Shown here piece after piece: positions 15,829 through 23,388 of a DNA stretch of 64,000 nucleotides (position 1 is its first letter; each line of letters begins with the position of its first letter). This DNA is from Paracoccaceae bacterium (GTDB lineage Bacteria; Pseudomonadota; Alphaproteobacteria; Rhodobacterales; Rhodobacteraceae). The stretch covers positions 62,001-126,000 of the forward strand of contig WGNF01000005.1 of the NCBI GenBank assembly GCA_016124615.1, read 5' to 3'. Position numbers and translations under genes: made by a program. A model generated the notes under the pieces. It did no database searches. It was given only the letters and a program-made list of their open reading frames with translations, and was not told the origin of the DNA.

Positions 15829-17879
15829 TGATGCACCTCTTTCACGACTCGGTCATGCTTTCGGCGGCGGGAGAGGCCCTGTCGAACATCCTGCAATTCC
15901 ACCGGCTGATCTTTCTGTGGCTCGGTGTGCTGGTCGGGCTTGCCATCGGCCTCCTGCCGGGGATCGGTGGGTTGACCGGGTTCGCGCTGCTGGTGCCCTT
16001 CACCTACACGATGGACCCCTATTCCGCCTTCGCGATGCTGCTCGGCATGGCCTCGGTCACGACGACATCCGATGTGATCCCGGCCGTGCTGTTCGGTGTG
16101 CCGGGAACGGCAGCCTCGCAGGCGACGGTGCTGGACGGCTTGCCGATGACACGGCGCGGCGAGGCCGGGCGGGCGCTCAGCGCATGCTACCTGTCCTCGA
16201 TGTTCGGCGGTCTGATCGGGGCGGCGATCCTTGCGGTTTCGTTGCCGGTGGTGCGGCCTTTCGTGCTGTCCATCGCCACGCCGGAATTGCTGGGCCTGAC
16301 CATCTTCGGCATCGCGATGGTGTCGACGCTGTCGGGCAAGGCGCCGCTTCGCGGCATCGTGGCGGCCTGCTTCGGCATCCTGATCGGCATGATCGGAACC
16401 AACGTCCAGACCGGGCAGATGCGTTGGACGGGCGGGCTGCTTTACCTTCAGGACGGCGTGCCGATGCTGCCGGTGCTGCTTGGCATCTTCGCGATGCCCG
16501 AGCTTTGCGAACTCGCGATCCAGCGCAAGGCGATCGCGGACGATGTGCGGTTCAGCGCACGCGAGGGGATGGCACAGGGCGCGCGCGACGTGCTGCACAA
16601 CTGGTTCCTTGTCTTGCGTCTCGGCGGGCTGGGCGCCGTTCTCGGGGCGATCCCGGGCATCACCGGCGCGGTAACGGACTGGATCGCCTATGGCCACGCC
16701 CTGCAATCCGAAAAGGGCGCGCGCGAGACCTTCACCACCGGCGACGTGCGCGGCGTGATCGCGCCCGAGGCGGCCAACAACGCCAGGGAAGGCGGCAGCC
16801 TCGTGCCGATGCTGGCCTTCGGCGTGCCGGGTGGCGCCGCGCAGGCGATCCTGCTGGGCGCGCTGATGGTGCATGGCTTCATTCCGGGTCCGGATATGCT
16901 GACCACGCATCTTGCCCTGACCTATTCGATGGTGTGGTCCATCGCGCTGGCCAATATCTTCGGTGCGGGGCTGTGCTTTCTGCTTTCGGGGCAGTTCGCC
17001 CGCATCTCGACGCTGCGCTATACGCTGGTGCTGCCGGTGGTGATGGCGATCGTCTATGTCGGCGCCTTCCAGGGTTCACGCAGTTGGGGCGACATGTATG
17101 TGCTGTTGATCGCGGGCGCGGTCGGCTGGGGGATGAAGCGGCTGAAATGGCCCCGCCCGCCGCTGATCCTGGGCCTCGTGCTCGGGGTGCTGATCGAGCG
17201 GTACATGTCGATCTCTTTCATGCGCTACGGCGCCGACTGGACCCTGCGTCCCGGCGTGGTGGTCCTGCTCGCGATGTCGGCGCTGGTGCTGCTGAGGCCG
17301 CTGTTCAGCCTGGTGCGCAGCGGCGGGTTGGCACGGTTGCGCCCCAGCGGAGGGATCGCGTTCGAGCTGCCCGACCTCGCCTATGTCCTGTTCCTCGGGG
17401 TCGGCCTCTACATGCTGGTGACGGCACAGGGCTGGATCTTCAGCGCCCGGATCGGCCCGACGGTGGTCGCCAGCACGCTTGTCGTGGCCGGGGTCATCAG
17501 CCTTGCGTACAAGGTGCTGGTGGCCCAGCCGCAAGGCGGGCCGGGCGTGGGCGGCGGCATTCACATGGATCTTGCCGTCGATGACAACGACGCCCTGTCG
17601 ACCAAGGTCGTTTTGCTGCGCGCTGCGCGGTTCTTCGGCTGGTTCATCGCCTTCCTCGCCTGCATGGCGCTGATCGGCATGATCCCCACGGTGCCCCTGA
17701 TGATCGTCGCGTTCATGCGCGTCGAAGGGCGTGAGCCGTGGCGGCTGAGCCTGATCCTCGCGGCCTGCGTGACGGCGATCGTCTACGGGGTCTTCGACCA
17801 GATCATCCACGTCCTCTGGCCCGGCAGCCTGATGGGCGAGTGGTTCCCGGCGCTGGCGGCGATCGTGCCGTCGATGTGA
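15828..17879 (+). CDS. Fused TctA-TctB membrane subunit of a TTT transporter
   Basis: This 683-residue inner-membrane protein exceeds the roughly 500 residues of TctA. Residues ~1-495 are TctA, with GLLPGIGGLTGFALL and LGAIPGITGAVTDWI as the two inverted-repeat signature loops and FGVPG repeated. Residues ~505-683 contain four further membrane segments around an acidic loop (DLAVDDNDALSTK), the size and layout of TctB, and no separate tctB gene is present. The receptor gene is 13708-14739. ATG 15828 overlaps the stop of the small frame at 15742. Confidence 0.82.
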   Translation: MMHLFHDSVMLSAAGEALSNILQFHRLIFLWLGVLVGLAIGLLPGIGGLTGFALLVPFTYTMDPYSAFAMLLGMASVTTTSDVIPAVLFGVPGTAASQATVLDGLPMTRRGEAGRALSACYLSSMFGGLIGAAILAVSLPVVRPFVLSIATPELLGLTIFGIAMVSTLSGKAPLRGIVAACFGILIGMIGTNVQTGQMRWTGGLLYLQDGVPMLPVLLGIFAMPELCELAIQRKAIADDVRFSAREGMAQGARDVLHNWFLVLRLGGLGAVLGAIPGITGAVTDWIAYGHALQSEKGARETFTTGDVRGVIAPEAANNAREGGSLVPMLAFGVPGGAAQAILLGALMVHGFIPGPDMLTTHLALTYSMVWSIALANIFGAGLCFLLSGQFARISTLRYTLVLPVVMAIVYVGAFQGSRSWGDMYVLLIAGAVGWGMKRLKWPRPPLILGLVLGVLIERYMSISFMRYGADWTLRPGVVVLLAMSALVLLRPLFSLVRSGGLARLRPSGGIAFELPDLAYVLFLGVGLYMLVTAQGWIFSARIGPTVVASTLVVAGVISLAYKVLVAQPQGGPGVGGGIHMDLAVDDNDALSTKVVLLRAARFFGWFIAFLACMALIGMIPTVPLMIVAFMRVEGREPWRLSLILAACVTAIVYGVFDQIIHVLWPGSLMGEWFPALAAIVPSM

Positions 17880-17914
17880 GGGGCGGCCGAATATCGCCCC
17901 GAAGGCAAAGTTCT

Positions 17915-17943
17915 ATCTCTCGCAGCAGCAGATCAATTGGCGC
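17915..17943 (+). promoter_or_regulatory. Repeated operator-like element, copy C
   Basis: ATC at 17915, GCA at 17925-17930, and ATTGGCGC from 17936 match the spacing of copies A and B (AT 21 bp before ATTGG). It lies between the TctA-B stop and the CMD-like gene, about 60 bases before that ATG. It is more degenerate than A and B. Confidence 0.4.
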
Positions 17944-17998
17944 AGCCCGGTTCGATGCAGGATCGTACCCCGACACCCCTTCAACCGACGGAGACAGC

Positions 17999-18529
17999 AT
18001 GACAGAGAACCGACTCGTGCCGATCGACCCCGAGACGGCCAGCGACGCGCAGAAGAAGATCATCGCCCAGCTGGGCGAAGGGCGGGGGCGCATTCCTACC
18101 CCGTTCAACATCTGGCTGCACAACCCGCGACTGGCCGAGGGGATGGAAATCATCGGCACGCATATCGACCACTCGCCGGTGCTGAGCGAGGTGGAGAGCG
18201 AGGTGGCAATTCTCTCGACGGCGGTCTTCTGGAATGCCGCCTATGTCGTCGCCAACCATCGCCGACACGCGTTGGCCGCCGGGGTTCCCGAGGCGGTGGT
18301 TGCGGCCATCCTTGAAAAGCGGCGCCCCGATGGTGGCGGCGGGCGCCTTGGCGCGGTCTGCGATGCGGTCAGCGACATCCTTGCCGGGGGGGTGATCGGT
18401 GACGCGCGCTTTGCCCGATACGAGGCCGAGCTGGGTCGCCCCGCGATTGCCGAGCTGCTTGTCGCCGTGGGCTATTTCACGTCGGTATCGCTGGCCATGA
18501 ACCTGCACGCGCTCCAACCCAAGGGCTGA
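17999..18529 (+). CDS. Carboxymuconolactone decarboxylase-like protein
   Basis: This 176-residue all-helical protein has the AhpD/CMD fold, recognised by IPTPFNIWLHNPRLAEG (~33-49) and VFWNAAYVVANHRRHALAAG (~76-95), the position of the family's W-x-H helix. It lacks the CxxC of AhpD peroxidase partners, so a decarboxylase-type or non-redox role is likelier. It ends the tctC operon region but has its own operator-like copy C upstream. The substrate is unknown. Confidence 0.72.
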   Translation: MTENRLVPIDPETASDAQKKIIAQLGEGRGRIPTPFNIWLHNPRLAEGMEIIGTHIDHSPVLSEVESEVAILSTAVFWNAAYVVANHRRHALAAGVPEAVVAAILEKRRPDGGGGRLGAVCDAVSDILAGGVIGDARFARYEAELGRPAIAELLVAVGYFTSVSLAMNLHALQPKG

Positions 18530-18585
18530 CGACCGGAACGGAAGGCGCGGCGCAGGTTCCCTCCCTGTCGCGCACACCTTCCGGC

Positions 18586-18608
18586 GCCCCGGCCCGACAG
18601 GCCGGGGC
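18586..18608 (+). terminator. Hairpin terminator after the CMD-like gene
   Basis: GCCCCGGCC (18586-18594) / GGCCGGGGC (18600-18608) is a perfect nine-base stem with loop CGACA, 57 bases after the stop. The following T-tract is weak (GTGCGCATTTC). Confidence 0.6.
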
Positions 18609-18743
18609 GTGCGCATTTCAGGCCGCGTCCGCGCCCTCCGGCAATGGACTCGACGGGGCGTTGCCGGAAAACGGGTGTGGCGGTGGGCCGGTCGCGCGCG
18701 GTTTGCGCGGGTTCTGCCCCTGGTTTTCACCCCGGCGGGGCGA

Positions 18744-18775
18744 AATCCTATGTCTCAGATGCAATTTCTATTGGC
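18744..18775 (+). promoter_or_regulatory. Repeated operator-like element, copy D
   Basis: AATCCTATG at 18744-18752, GCA at 18761-18763 and TTCTATTGGC at 18766-18775. The ATTGGC part and central GCA match the other copies with the half-site spacing one base shorter. It precedes the second tandem-HTH lysR by about 155 bases, so autoregulation is plausible. The minus strand at 22222-22193 repeats AATCCTATG ... TTCTATT upstream of the divergent decarboxylase-like gene. Confidence 0.4.
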
Positions 18776-18928
18776 TGACCGGGGCATCGGGGCCTAGCCT
18801 TGACGTGGGAGAGAGGACGGCCATGCCCGGCGCGGGCTGCGGCCGGTGCCTATGCTGTCGGCCTGCGTCGGGCGGCCGATCAATGCCTGCCGCGCGGATG
18901 GTGGGCGCCGAAGATCCGGGGGGAATCC

Positions 18929-20191
18929 ATGTTCCAGTTTGCAGAAACGCCGAACCTGCGCCATTTGCGGATGGTGCAGGTGATCGGCAAGCTCGGCGGG
19001 GTCAGTTGTGCCTCGCGGGAACTCAGCACCTCGCAGCCCGCCGTGACGCAGGCGGTGGCCAATCTTGAAGCCGAGATCGGCACCCCGATCTTCGAACGCT
19101 GCGCAACAGGCACCTATCCGACGCCGATGGGGGTGCAGTACCTGCTGCGGATCGACCGTTTCTTCGAGATCCTCGATCGGGCGATCGCGCAGGTTCTTGG
19201 CTGGCAAGAGGGCGGGCCGGATCGCAACCCGCCGCAGGTGGACCGGCTGATGACGGGCACGCAGCTGCGCTCGCTGATCGTGACCTGCGAACAGGGGCAG
19301 GTCAGCGAAATCGCCCATCGTCTGAGCCTGTCGCCTGCGTCGCTGTTCCGCTCGGCCCGCACGCTGGAACGTGCGTTGGGCCGACCGCTGTTCGACCGCA
19401 CGGCGCAGGGGCCGATCCCCAACAAGACCGGCAGCTACCTTGCGCGCGAATTTCGCCGCGCGGTGCGAGAGATCGACATGGCGCGCGGCGAGATCCTGCT
19501 GGCGGCGGGTGGCGAGAGCCTTGAGATCGTGGTGGGGGCGCTGCCGATGGCGGGCTCGCACGAACTGGCCACGGCCACGCAGCGGTTCATGACCGCCTAC
19601 CCGTCGGTCAGGGTGCGGCTGGTTTCCTCGGAATATCACAAGCTGCTTGCCGATCTGAGCAACAGCCGGATCGACATGATCTTCGGCATCCTGCGCAAAC
19701 CGGCCTGGGCCGATGATGTCGGCGAAGAGCTTCTGTTCCGCGACAGCTACTGCATGGTCGCACGGCCGGGCCACCCGCTGACCGAACTCGACGAGGTGAC
19801 GCCCGCCGATTTGGCGCGGTATCAATGGGTGGTGCCCTCGGTCGGCACGCCCCGCCGCACCCGGATCGAGGCAATTTTCGACGGCGTGGAGGCGCGGCCG
19901 CGCTTCCACCTCGAAACCTCGTCCCTGACGATGAGCCGGGCATTGCTGCTCAGTTCAGATACGATCACGCTGATGACCCGGTCAGAGGTGCAATACGACC
20001 TCGACCGGGGCATTCTGGCCGGGCTGCCCTGCCCGTTCCTGGACAACGTGCTGCGCAAGGGGGTGACGACCCGCAACGACTGGCTGCCGACGCGGGCGCA
20101 TACGGCCTTTCTCGATTGTTTGCGCGACATCACCGCACAGGCGCGGCACGACCGGATCGAGCGGCGACCGCGCATCAAGCTGGTGTCCTGA
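18929..20191 (+). CDS. LysR-type regulator with two tandem HTH domains, paralogue
   Basis: This 420-residue protein has the same layout as 2452-3714. The first HTH is at ~9-66 (LSTSQPAVTQAVANLEAEIG), the second at ~107-167 (LSLSPASLFRSARTLERALG), and the effector domain starts at ~198 (LEIVVGALPMAGSHELATAT). ATG 18929 follows GGGGGGAA. The second HTH is better preserved than in its paralogue. It sits between the transport/CMD block and the aldolase/LigJ block, suggesting that the two regulators divide or share control of the cluster. Confidence 0.85.
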   Translation: MFQFAETPNLRHLRMVQVIGKLGGVSCASRELSTSQPAVTQAVANLEAEIGTPIFERCATGTYPTPMGVQYLLRIDRFFEILDRAIAQVLGWQEGGPDRNPPQVDRLMTGTQLRSLIVTCEQGQVSEIAHRLSLSPASLFRSARTLERALGRPLFDRTAQGPIPNKTGSYLAREFRRAVREIDMARGEILLAAGGESLEIVVGALPMAGSHELATATQRFMTAYPSVRVRLVSSEYHKLLADLSNSRIDMIFGILRKPAWADDVGEELLFRDSYCMVARPGHPLTELDEVTPADLARYQWVVPSVGTPRRTRIEAIFDGVEARPRFHLETSSLTMSRALLLSSDTITLMTRSEVQYDLDRGILAGLPCPFLDNVLRKGVTTRNDWLPTRAHTAFLDCLRDITAQARHDRIERRPRIKLVS

Positions 20192-20216
20192 CGGCCGGCC
20201 GAAACCCGACGGAAAA

Positions 20217-20250
20217 GGCCCGGAGGATCACCTCCGGGCCCTTCGCCTTT
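20217..20250. terminator. Bidirectional terminator
   Basis: A perfect ten-base stem GGCCCGGAGG (20217-20226) / CCTCCGGGCC (20231-20240) with an ATCA loop is followed by CTTCGCCTTT; AAAA precedes it on the other side. It serves the plus-strand lysR and the minus-strand aldolase. Confidence 0.85.
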
Positions 20251-20260
20251 ACGGCCGGGG

Positions 20261-21112
20261 TCACATCAGCGACTTGGCCTTTTCCAGCGTCGCATAGCTG
20301 CGCGAGGGGCTGGTGAAGAGGATGTCATAACCCTCGGCGATCACCTCGGCCACGTTGCCCGAGGTCACATGCGGGTGGGCGACGCGCACCCCGGCCGCCT
20401 TGGCCGCGGCAAGGATCTCGCGCTTGGCTTCGGCCACCACGGGGTGTTCGTATTGCCGGGGGTAGCCGAGTTGCTGGCTCAGGTCGCCTTCGCCGATCAT
20501 GATCGCGCCGACGCCGGGGACGGCAAGGATCCCCGCAAGGTTCTCCATCGCCTCGGTGCTTTCGATCATCAGCACCACCATGATCTCGCCCTCGGGCACC
20601 AGCGGCCAGACATCGGCGCGGGCGTAGTACTCCGGCACCGTCAGGCCCCAGTAGCGCGCAGCGGTGTTCGGCGCGTCGCCGCGCAGGCCCTTCGGCTCGT
20701 AGTGCGGCGCATCTTTCGGCCGGGCATAGCGGCAGGCGGCCACCGCGTTGCGCGCCTGATCGGCGGTGGCGATGTGCGGGAAGATCACGCCGTAGACCCC
20801 CTGATCCAGCACCTGCTTGGCCATCCAGGTGTTCATCTCGGCACCGTTGGCCGGGATGCGCACGAAAGGCGTCACGTCAGGCTGAAGCCTGCCGCCCTCG
20901 ATCATCCGGCGGCGGTTCAACAGGAATTGCAGCGCATCGCGCAGTTCCGAGGCGGAATAGGGCGTGTGCTCCATCTCGAAGAGCACACCATCCAGCGCCG
21001 AAAGGCCGAGTTGGATCGCCTCTTCCCGCTCGGCGCGGGCGAAGGTCATTGTCGGCTTCCGTCCCGTTTCCAGTGCCGCGATGATCCCGTTCAATCGTCC
21101 GATCTTGTCCAT
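20261..21112 (-). CDS. HpcH/HpaI-family aldolase
   Basis: This 283-residue TIM-barrel pyruvate aldolase has LDGVLFEMEHTPYS (~39-52), MIESTEAMENLAGILAVPGV with the metal Glu (~184-203) and IGEGDLSQQLG (~208-218), where the family has the metal-binding Asp in G-x-x-D. These enzymes split 4-hydroxy-2-oxo acids. With LigJ encoded next door, cleavage of 4-carboxy-4-hydroxy-2-oxoadipate to pyruvate and oxaloacetate is the natural guess, although known CHA aldolases are usually of the unrelated LigK/GalC fold. It is 20 bases downstream of the decarboxylase-like gene, with an AAAGGAG site. Confidence 0.82.
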   Translation of the reverse strand: MDKIGRLNGIIAALETGRKPTMTFARAEREEAIQLGLSALDGVLFEMEHTPYSASELRDALQFLLNRRRMIEGGRLQPDVTPFVRIPANGAEMNTWMAKQVLDQGVYGVIFPHIATADQARNAVAACRYARPKDAPHYEPKGLRGDAPNTAARYWGLTVPEYYARADVWPLVPEGEIMVVLMIESTEAMENLAGILAVPGVGAIMIGEGDLSQQLGYPRQYEHPVVAEAKREILAAAKAAGVRVAHPHVTSGNVAEVIAEGYDILFTSPSRSYATLEKAKSLM

Positions 21113-21132
21113 CTGTTTCTCCTTTGCGCCGG

Positions 21133-22107
21133 TCAGAACGGCAGGAACATGTCTTCGGCCCGGTAGGGCCGCGGGATCAGCCCCTGCTGGTGGCCGTAGC
21201 GGATCAGCGCCTCGATCGAGGCGCGGTTGGCCTCAAGCCCGTAGGGGATCGGGTCATCGCCGACGATCTGCATCAGCTTGCGGTCTTTCTCGGCCTGCTT
21301 GCCGGTCGCGGTTCCGGCGCGCAGGGCATCGAGGTAAGGCGCCTTGGCGGCCACGAAGGCGTCGTAGATCGCCTGGGCAAGGCCGGGGTTCTGCTGCAGC
21401 ACCTCTTCCTTCACGGCGAGGCAGCCGTGGATCGGGTAGACGCCGTTCTTGGTGTAGACCGAACGATTAAGCTCGGCAGCGTTTGCGAACAGCTCGCGCA
21501 GGTTGTCCGGCAAGGCGGGCCCGGCTTCGTTCCAGCCCTCGCCGGGCTTGCCGGCGCGGCCGATCCCGGCGTCGCCGGTGCAGGCGGCATCCAGCTGACC
21601 CTCGGCCATCATCGCCACCAAGGACGAACCCTCGGCCACATGCTTCACGTTGGGCGGCAGCTTCAGCGCCTCGACATGTTCCTCGTCGTCGACGAACCAG
21701 GTCACCTTGTCGATGTCGACGCCGTATTCGTTCTGCAACAGCCCACGCTTCCAGACCCCGGTCGTCACCGAATAAGCGCGCACGCCGAACCGCTTGCCCT
21801 CCAGATCCTTCGGCGTCTCGATTCCCGCCTCGGGGCGCACCACCAGACCGTCGTGGTGGAAGCGCCGCACGAAGAACACCGGCAGCGCGATGATCGGCAC
21901 GCCGTAGGCGCGCGCGATGATGTAGGTGGTGGGCGCAAGTTCGCAGATGTCGAAGGCAAGGTCGCGCACCATGCGGCGGAAGGCGGCGATGTGCGGCTTG
22001 ACCTCTTCGAAGTCCAGCGTGGCGCCGGGCACCGCAACGGCGCCGGATTTCAGCGCCTCGGTATAGGGATAGGTGCGCAAGGCCACCTTGAGGGTGGGGG
22101 CGGTCAT
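21133..22107 (-). CDS. 4,5-dihydroxyphthalate decarboxylase-like protein, paralogue 2
   Basis: This 324-residue protein has the same length as the paralogue at 8419 and the same conserved blocks: FRRMVRDLAFDICELAPTTY (~44-63), VRRFHHDGLVVRPEAGIE, RFGVRAYSVTTGVWKRG and VDDEEHVEALKLPPNV. No signal peptide is present. It is transcribed with the aldolase and diverges from ligJ, sharing a 249-bp promoter region. That two diverged copies sit beside different downstream enzymes suggests non-identical substrates. Some members of this fold are misannotated as ABC receptors; the missing signal peptide argues for an enzyme. Confidence 0.7.
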   Translation of the reverse strand: MTAPTLKVALRTYPYTEALKSGAVAVPGATLDFEEVKPHIAAFRRMVRDLAFDICELAPTTYIIARAYGVPIIALPVFFVRRFHHDGLVVRPEAGIETPKDLEGKRFGVRAYSVTTGVWKRGLLQNEYGVDIDKVTWFVDDEEHVEALKLPPNVKHVAEGSSLVAMMAEGQLDAACTGDAGIGRAGKPGEGWNEAGPALPDNLRELFANAAELNRSVYTKNGVYPIHGCLAVKEEVLQQNPGLAQAIYDAFVAAKAPYLDALRAGTATGKQAEKDRKLMQIVGDDPIPYGLEANRASIEALIRYGHQQGLIPRPYRAEDMFLPF

Positions 22108-22250
22108 GGGCGGGCTCCTCTGGCTTGAGAGCGGATATCCCCGCATCGCGGCGGGGTTGCCCCGTTCTAATCGCCTTCCGCCCGCGTCCCTTAATAGAAG
22201 ATAGCGCCCGCCCCATAGGATTGCTGCGCCGGGCCCGCGGCGGGATTTGT

Positions 22251-22277
22251 ATCGGCCCGGCAAGAATTCCGATTGGC
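22251..22277 (+). promoter_or_regulatory. Repeated operator-like element, copy E
   Basis: ATCGG at 22251, GGCAAGAA at 22259-22266 and CGATTGGCC from 22270 follow the same spacing (AT 21 bp before ATTGG). It lies 80-106 bases before the ligJ-like start in the divergent promoter region. Confidence 0.45.
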
Positions 22278-22356
22278 CCGGGAAAAGCCCTGCGGGCTAG
22301 GCAAGGAAGACGGGCGCCCGCCGCCCCTGCCATTCCGAACCAGAGGTCCTGCCGCC

Positions 22357-23388
22357 ATGATCATCGATTGCCACGGGCATTTCACCACCGTTCCCGGTTA
22401 TCTTCGCGACTACCGCAATGCCCAGATCGCCGCGTTCGCGACCGGAGAGACCACGCAGTTCGCGCCCGCGCCGCATATCTCGGATGACGAGTTGCGCGAG
22501 GGGCTGGAGGCGAACCAGATCCGGTTGCAGAAAGAGCGTGGCATCGACATTGCGCTGTTTTCGCCCATCGCGGGCCTGATGGGCCACCATCACGGCAACG
22601 AAGCGATGAGCCAGCACTGGTCGCGCACCTCCAACGACCTCGTCCACCGCGCCAGCCTGCTTTACCCCGACCGCTTCGTGCCAGTCTGCCAGTTGCCGCA
22701 AAGCCCCGGCGCCGACCCGCGCGGCTGCATCGCCGAACTGGAACGCTGCGTGCTGGAACTGGGCTTCGTCGGCTGCAACCTGAACCCCGACCCCTCGGAC
22801 GGGCACTGGACCGACGCGCCGATGACCGACCGCCGGTGGTATCCGCTTTACGAAAAACTGGCGGAGCTGGAGGTTCCGGCGATGATCCACGTCTCGGGCT
22901 CGTGCAACCCGAACTTTCACGGCACCGGGGCGCATTACCTGAACGGTGATACCACGGTGTTCATGCAGCTTCTGCTGGGCGATTTGTTCAAGGATTTCCC
23001 CACACTGCGGCTGATCATCCCGCATGGCGGCGGCGCGGTGCCCTATCATTGGGGCCGCTACCGGGGCCTTGCGCAAGACCTGAAGCGGCCGCCGCTGGCG
23101 GAGGCGCTGATGGAAAACGTGTTCTTTGACACCTGCGTCTACCACCAGCCCGGCATCGACCTGCTGACCGAAGTGATCCCGGTGAAGAACGTCCTCTTCG
23201 GTTCCGAGATGGTTGGCGCCGTGCGCTCGATCGACCCGGAAACGGGCCATGCCTTCGACGACACGAAACGCTACATCGACGCGCTGGATCTGCCCGACGC
23301 GGATCGCCACGCCCTGTTCGAGGGCAACGTCCGCCGCGTCTATCCGCGCCTTGATGCGCATCTGAAAGCGATGGGGAAAGCGGCATGA
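22357..23388 (+). CDS. ligJ: 4-oxalomesaconate hydratase-like enzyme (LigJ family)
   Basis: This 343-residue amidohydrolase-fold zinc enzyme is close to the length of Sphingobium LigJ. It opens MIIDCHGHFTTVPGYLRDYR with the metal HGH motif, and shares LNPDPSDGHWTDAPMTDR (~145-162), MIHVSGSCNPNFHGTG, IPHGGGAVPYHWGRYRGLAQ and FDTCVYHQPGIDLLTEVIP with that family. LigJ hydrates 4-oxalomesaconate to 4-carboxy-4-hydroxy-2-oxoadipate in the protocatechuate 4,5-cleavage and gallate pathways. ATG 22357 follows AGAGG. The stop overlaps the ThDP enzyme (ATGA). It is the firmest functional anchor in the cluster. Confidence 0.82.
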   Translation: MIIDCHGHFTTVPGYLRDYRNAQIAAFATGETTQFAPAPHISDDELREGLEANQIRLQKERGIDIALFSPIAGLMGHHHGNEAMSQHWSRTSNDLVHRASLLYPDRFVPVCQLPQSPGADPRGCIAELERCVLELGFVGCNLNPDPSDGHWTDAPMTDRRWYPLYEKLAELEVPAMIHVSGSCNPNFHGTGAHYLNGDTTVFMQLLLGDLFKDFPTLRLIIPHGGGAVPYHWGRYRGLAQDLKRPPLAEALMENVFFDTCVYHQPGIDLLTEVIPVKNVLFGSEMVGAVRSIDPETGHAFDDTKRYIDALDLPDADRHALFEGNVRRVYPRLDAHLKAMGKAA

